DNA of 26,820 nucleotides from the NCBI GenBank assembly GCA_964434535.1, contig CAYSWA010000031.1, positions 1 through 26,820 of the forward strand, in the 5' to 3' direction. Source of the stretch: SM23-32 sp964434535 (GTDB taxonomy: Bacteria; Planctomycetota; Brocadiia; SM23-32). Numbering within the stretch: the stretch's first letter is position 1; each line of letters starts with the position of its first letter. The notes under the pieces were generated by a model. That model was not told where the DNA came from and made no database searches. It worked only from the letters and a program-made list of their open reading frames with translations. Shown in pieces: positions 24,207 through 26,820 of the stretch. The position numbers were made by a program, and so were the translations under genes.

Positions 24207-25493
24207 TCAGACGCCGAAGATCCGTGCCGCGTTGTCGTGCAGCAGCAACCGCGCCACGGCCACCGCATCCTCCTCGGTGCCCCGCCCGCCCTCGACGAAG
24301 TCGCCGGCGAGCACCTCGGCCAGGATGCGCCGGTACATGTTGAACTTCGCCAGCCCGAACTCCAGCTTGTACATGTCGCTGTAGTAGCCGATCAGCTTCG
24401 TCTTCGGCACGCTCTGGAGCCGCGCGGCCAGGCCCCCCCGGATGTAGGCCGGCGCGTTCGCATACCACCAGTGCCCGCTCAGCACCACGTTCTGCACGAT
24501 CCACCCGTAGGCCGCCAGCTCCTGCGACTGGCTCTCGCTCAGCACCGAGAGGCAGAAGGTCACCCCGGGCAACGCGTTCAGCAGCGGCAGCAGCCGCCGC
24601 AGCGTGTCGCCGGCCTGGGGCAGGTCGGCCCCCTGCGGCACGGCGTGGCGGTAGGCGCCGCGCAGCGCCCCGTACATGACCTGGAACGGGAGCCCGTGGT
24701 CGCGGCAGAGCCCGCAGAGGGCGTAGAGCACGCCGCAGCGGAGCGCATCGGCGTCCTCCCGCTCCAGCTCCCAGCCCTGGAGCGCCTTCTGGAGGCCGCT
24801 CTCGAAGTCGGCCTCCTCCACCGGGTTCGCCCGGAAGTAGGGCGGCAGCGAGACGGCCGCGCTCGCCGCCCCGAAGCCGACGAACCGCTCCACCAGCGCG
24901 CCGAGCGCCTCGCCCAGCGTCCGCCCGTCGTGCACCGAGACGCCTGTCACGCCCTCCAGCGCCGTCACGACCGGCTTCTCGTTCAGCCGGAAGATCAGCG
25001 AGTCGGCCCGCAGGCAGGGCACGAACAGCCCCCGGTCGATCCCCGAGAGGTCTTCGTCGAACTCGTTGGTCAGGAAGACCTTGCGGATGCGCGAGCGCTG
25101 CATGATCTCCCGCGCCCGCCCGGGGCGGCCGGCGTGGCGCTCCACCGCCTCGGCCAGCGGCCCGTAGTTCGACGCGGTGAGGCGCCGGTCCCGGAAGCCG
25201 AACAGCTCCCGCGCCAGCTCCATCAGCCAGCCGTACTGCACCGTGTTGTCCACCGCCTCCAGCGCCTCCAGCAGCGCCGGGATCATCCGCTCGTCCGGCT
25301 CATCCGGCGCGATCACCTCCCTGCCCATGCCCGCGCTGTGGGCCAGCTCCGTGTAGTAGTGGTAGCCGAGCAGGTCCCTCAAGGACGCGGCGAAGGGCGC
25401 CCGGGCCGGGACGTGCGAGTGCACGTCGAGGGCGGGCATGACCATGATCTCCTCGCGCAGACGCCGGCGCAGCTCTTGCGATGCGGGGGCCAT
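24207..25493 (-). CDS. Amidohydrolase-superfamily protein related to uronate isomerase (UxaC-like)
   Basis: This 428-residue protein starts at the ATG complementary to 25491-25493, with GGAG seven bases before it. The first metal-binding motif is D23-V-H25-S-H27. The layout parallels glucuronate/uronate isomerase: LRDLLGYHYYTELAHSAGM near the start, a middle region with VGFGAASAAVSL, the segment PFQVMYGALRGAYRHAVPQG, and near the end GYYSDMYKLEFGLAKFNMYRRIL with Asp373. UxaC has a His in the LHxGALR segment; here the aligned residue is Met, so the active site differs. True UxaC interconverts glucuronate/galacturonate with their keto forms. This protein may isomerise or hydrolyse a related sugar acid, but the substrate is unknown. 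It sits 21 bases after gpsA and 12 before tmk, an unusual place for a sugar-acid enzyme. Confidence 0.85.
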   Translation of the reverse strand: MAPASQELRRRLREEIMVMPALDVHSHVPARAPFAASLRDLLGYHYYTELAHSAGMGREVIAPDEPDERMIPALLEALEAVDNTVQYGWLMELARELFGFRDRRLTASNYGPLAEAVERHAGRPGRAREIMQRSRIRKVFLTNEFDEDLSGIDRGLFVPCLRADSLIFRLNEKPVVTALEGVTGVSVHDGRTLGEALGALVERFVGFGAASAAVSLPPYFRANPVEEADFESGLQKALQGWELEREDADALRCGVLYALCGLCRDHGLPFQVMYGALRGAYRHAVPQGADLPQAGDTLRRLLPLLNALPGVTFCLSVLSESQSQELAAYGWIVQNVVLSGHWWYANAPAYIRGGLAARLQSVPKTKLIGYYSDMYKLEFGLAKFNMYRRILAEVLAGDFVEGGRGTEEDAVAVARLLLHDNAARIFGV

Positions 25494-25514
25494 ACGTTCG
25501 CTCCATGCCTGGGC

Positions 25515-26564
25515 TCAGGTCTCGTCGCCCGTGCGCAGGGCCTCGTCGTGCTCGGGCCGCGGGGCCCGCTCCATCAGGGCGGTGGCCGCCTCGCAGGGGT
25601 CTTGCCCGTCGAAGAGCACCGCGTGCACGGCCCGCGTGATCGGCATGCTCACCCCGTGGCGGTCGGCCAGGGCGCAGGCCGAGCGCGTGGTGCGCACCCC
25701 CTCGGCCACCTGGTCCATCGCGGCGATGATCTCGTCCAGCGTCTCCCCCCGGGCGATGCGCATGCCCACGGCGCGGTTGCGCCCGTAGGGGCTGATGCAG
25801 GTGGTGATCAGGTCGCCCAGCCCGGTCAGGCCGGCGAAGCTCTGCGCCCGCGCGCCCATCGCCACCCCGAGCCGCGCGATCTCCGCCAGCCCCCGCGTCA
25901 GCAGCGCGCTCTTGGCGTTGTCCCCGAACCCCAAGCCGTCGCAGATGCCGGCGGCGATCGCGACCACGTTCTTCAGCGCCGCCCCCAGCTCCGCCCCCAC
26001 CACGTCCGTGTTGGTGTAGACGCGGAAGCGCGGCCCCATGAACAGCGCCTGCGTGCGGCGGGCCAGCCCCGGGTCGCGGCTCGTCGCCACCACGGTGGCG
26101 GGCAGCCCGCGCGCGACCTCCTCGGCGTGGCTCGGCCCGTAGAGCCCCGCCACGGGCACGCCCGCCCCGCAGACGTCGGCGATCACCCCGCTGCCGGGCA
26201 GCAGCGTGCCCTCCTCGATGCCCTTCGCCACGTTGATCACCGGCTGCCCTTCCTGGAGGTGCGGCGCCAGGCGGGCGCAGACCTCCCGCAGGTAGGGCGT
26301 CGGGGTGGCCATCACCACCGCGTCCGCCTCGGGCACGCAGGCGGCCATCTCGGCGCTCAGCCCCACGCCGGGGGGGATCTCGATCTGCGGCAGGTAGCGG
26401 GGGTTGAGGCGCTCGCGGCGCATCTCCTCCACGTAGTGCGGCTCCACGCCCCAGAGCACGGGAGCGTGGCCGCCCCGCGCCAGGACGATCGCCAGCGCCG
26501 TGCCCCAGCCGCCGCAGCCGATGACGGCCACGCGCGCCGGCTCGCTTACCTGTCCGTCGTCCAT
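25515..26564 (-). CDS. gpsA: NAD(P)H-dependent glycerol-3-phosphate dehydrogenase
   Basis: This 349-residue protein starts at the ATG complementary to 26562-26564, behind AGGAGAGG. A longer in-frame start at 26606 overlaps the -10 box and is excluded. The nucleotide-binding Gly motif is VIGCGGWG (G16, G18, G21). NVAKGIE contains Lys114, LYGPSHAEEVARGLP follows, and the catalytic Lys198 lies in GAALKNVVAIAAGI. The C-terminal domain contains GLGDLITTCISPYGRNRAVG. It reduces dihydroxyacetone phosphate to sn-glycerol-3-phosphate in the cytoplasm, the backbone for phospholipid synthesis. It is the promoter-proximal gene of a minus-strand operon with the amidohydrolase and tmk. Length and motifs are normal for the family. 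Confidence 0.96.
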   Translation of the reverse strand: MDDGQVSEPARVAVIGCGGWGTALAIVLARGGHAPVLWGVEPHYVEEMRRERLNPRYLPQIEIPPGVGLSAEMAACVPEADAVVMATPTPYLREVCARLAPHLQEGQPVINVAKGIEEGTLLPGSGVIADVCGAGVPVAGLYGPSHAEEVARGLPATVVATSRDPGLARRTQALFMGPRFRVYTNTDVVGAELGAALKNVVAIAAGICDGLGFGDNAKSALLTRGLAEIARLGVAMGARAQSFAGLTGLGDLITTCISPYGRNRAVGMRIARGETLDEIIAAMDQVAEGVRTTRSACALADRHGVSMPITRAVHAVLFDGQDPCEAATALMERAPRPEHDEALRTGDET

Positions 26565-26604
26565 GGGCCGGCCTCTCCTGCCGCGGGGGCGCTTCGCCGG
26601 GGCC

Positions 26605-26633
26605 ATTATAGGCCCTCGCGCCGCGCGGGAAAA
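26605..26633 (-). promoter_or_regulatory. Promoter for the gpsA operon
   Basis: On the minus strand, TTTTCC (complement of 26628-26633), a 17-base spacer and a perfect TATAAT (complement of 26605-26610), about 40 bases before the chosen gpsA start. Confidence 0.65.
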
Positions 26634-26646
26634 GCCCCGCCGCCCG

Positions 26647-26685
26647 GAGCCGAAACACCGGGGACTGTATACCGGTTTTCGGCTC
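26647..26685 (+). repeat. Intact palindromic (REP-like) element
   Basis: GAGCCGAAA at 26647-26655 pairs with TTTCGGCTC at 26677-26685. After a one-base bulge, ACCGG pairs with CCGGT, leaving a 10-base loop with the word GGACTGTATA. The outer arm and loop word are shared with the decayed copy at 17928-17949 in the opposite orientation. The pattern resembles REP-type elements mobilised by RAYT (Y1-type) transposases; no such transposase is in the window. Confidence 0.75.
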
Positions 26686-26820
26686 TCCCCTCGTGCTCGT
26701 CGGCGGCCGTTGCCGTTCTTCAGCCTTCATCCTTCACCCTTCAGCCTTTGCCGTCGCCTTCGCCTTCGCCGTCCTTCGTGCGTTCTTCGTGCCCTTCGTG
26801 GTGAGAGCCGTTCGCCGTGG
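26686..26820 (+). repeat. Intergenic short-repeat tract (CCTTCA / CCTTCG / TTCGTG words)
   Basis: After the palindrome the sequence turns pyrimidine-rich. It has CCTTCA-type words around 26720-26750, CGCCTTCGCC words around 26752-26772, and then about four TTCGTG words (26774-26800), ending near the window edge. No convincing reading frame or promoter is seen. TTCGTG-type tracts are familiar intergenic repeats in Planctomycetota and related genomes (recalled, not checked). Confidence 0.6.

Noticed and set aside
26565..26606. Upstream ATG for gpsA adding 14 residues
   Set aside because: It overlaps the TATAAT box and adds an Arg/Pro-rich stretch; AGGAGAGG precedes the internal ATG at 26564.
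23652..26804. 1050-codon plus-strand open frame opposite tmk, amidohydrolase and gpsA
   Set aside because: All three minus-strand genes are recognised with proper RBS sites; the frame is a shadow of their codon bias.

Overview
The window is very G+C-rich DNA with densely packed genes on both strands, almost all read by strong codon bias (long antisense open frames are a by-product). No rRNA, tRNA, CRISPR or transposase gene was recognised. The gene set suggests a free-living Gram-negative-type bacterium: there is an outer-membrane secretin, lipoproteins with lipoboxes, a periplasmic DegP/HtrA-type protease and SppA. The style (giant TPR-like envelope proteins, a spermidine-synthase-like membrane fusion, an uronate-isomerase-like amidohydrolase, TTCGTG-type intergenic repeats) fits Planctomycetota or a neighbouring PVC lineage. 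That assignment is inference from gene content, not from a marker gene.

Layout. 1-10285 (+): an envelope/secretion block. It holds the C-terminus of an unknown protein, a membrane-anchored FN3-like protein, a 1497-residue TPR-like lipoprotein with three ~188-residue modules, a 1114-residue secretin with a TPR-like N-terminal extension and Gly-rich inserts, and a 111-residue membrane-anchored protein, closed by a strong hairpin. This is the most unusual part of the window. 10318-14534 (+): a 14-TM membrane protein carrying a degenerate spermidine-synthase-like domain, then sppA on its own promoter. 14521-17911 (-): a CstA-family transporter on its own promoter, then rpmE-prfA on another. prfA ends tail-to-tail with sppA with a 14-base overlap. 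17912-18362 is mostly non-coding and contains a decayed palindromic element. 18363-20107: a 62-residue membrane protein facing a DegP-like protease, with both stop codons inside one shared hairpin. 20316-22357 (+): an M42 aminopeptidase and a P-loop nucleoside/pantothenate-type kinase. 22402-22989 (+): a small membrane protein whose frame runs 213 bases into the opposing gene. 22777-26564 (-): gpsA, an UxaC-like amidohydrolase, tmk and a thioredoxin-like lipoprotein without redox cysteines. 26634-26820 is intergenic and repeat-rich.

Transcription. Ten sigma70-type promoters can be read. Three of them overlap the stop codon of the preceding same-strand gene, which suggests tight packing with independent promoters instead of long operons. 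The first block probably works together in building or gating an outer-membrane secretin channel (type II secretion or type IV pilus type). The rest is housekeeping: translation termination and ribosome, phospholipid precursor, dTTP synthesis, envelope quality control and peptide turnover.
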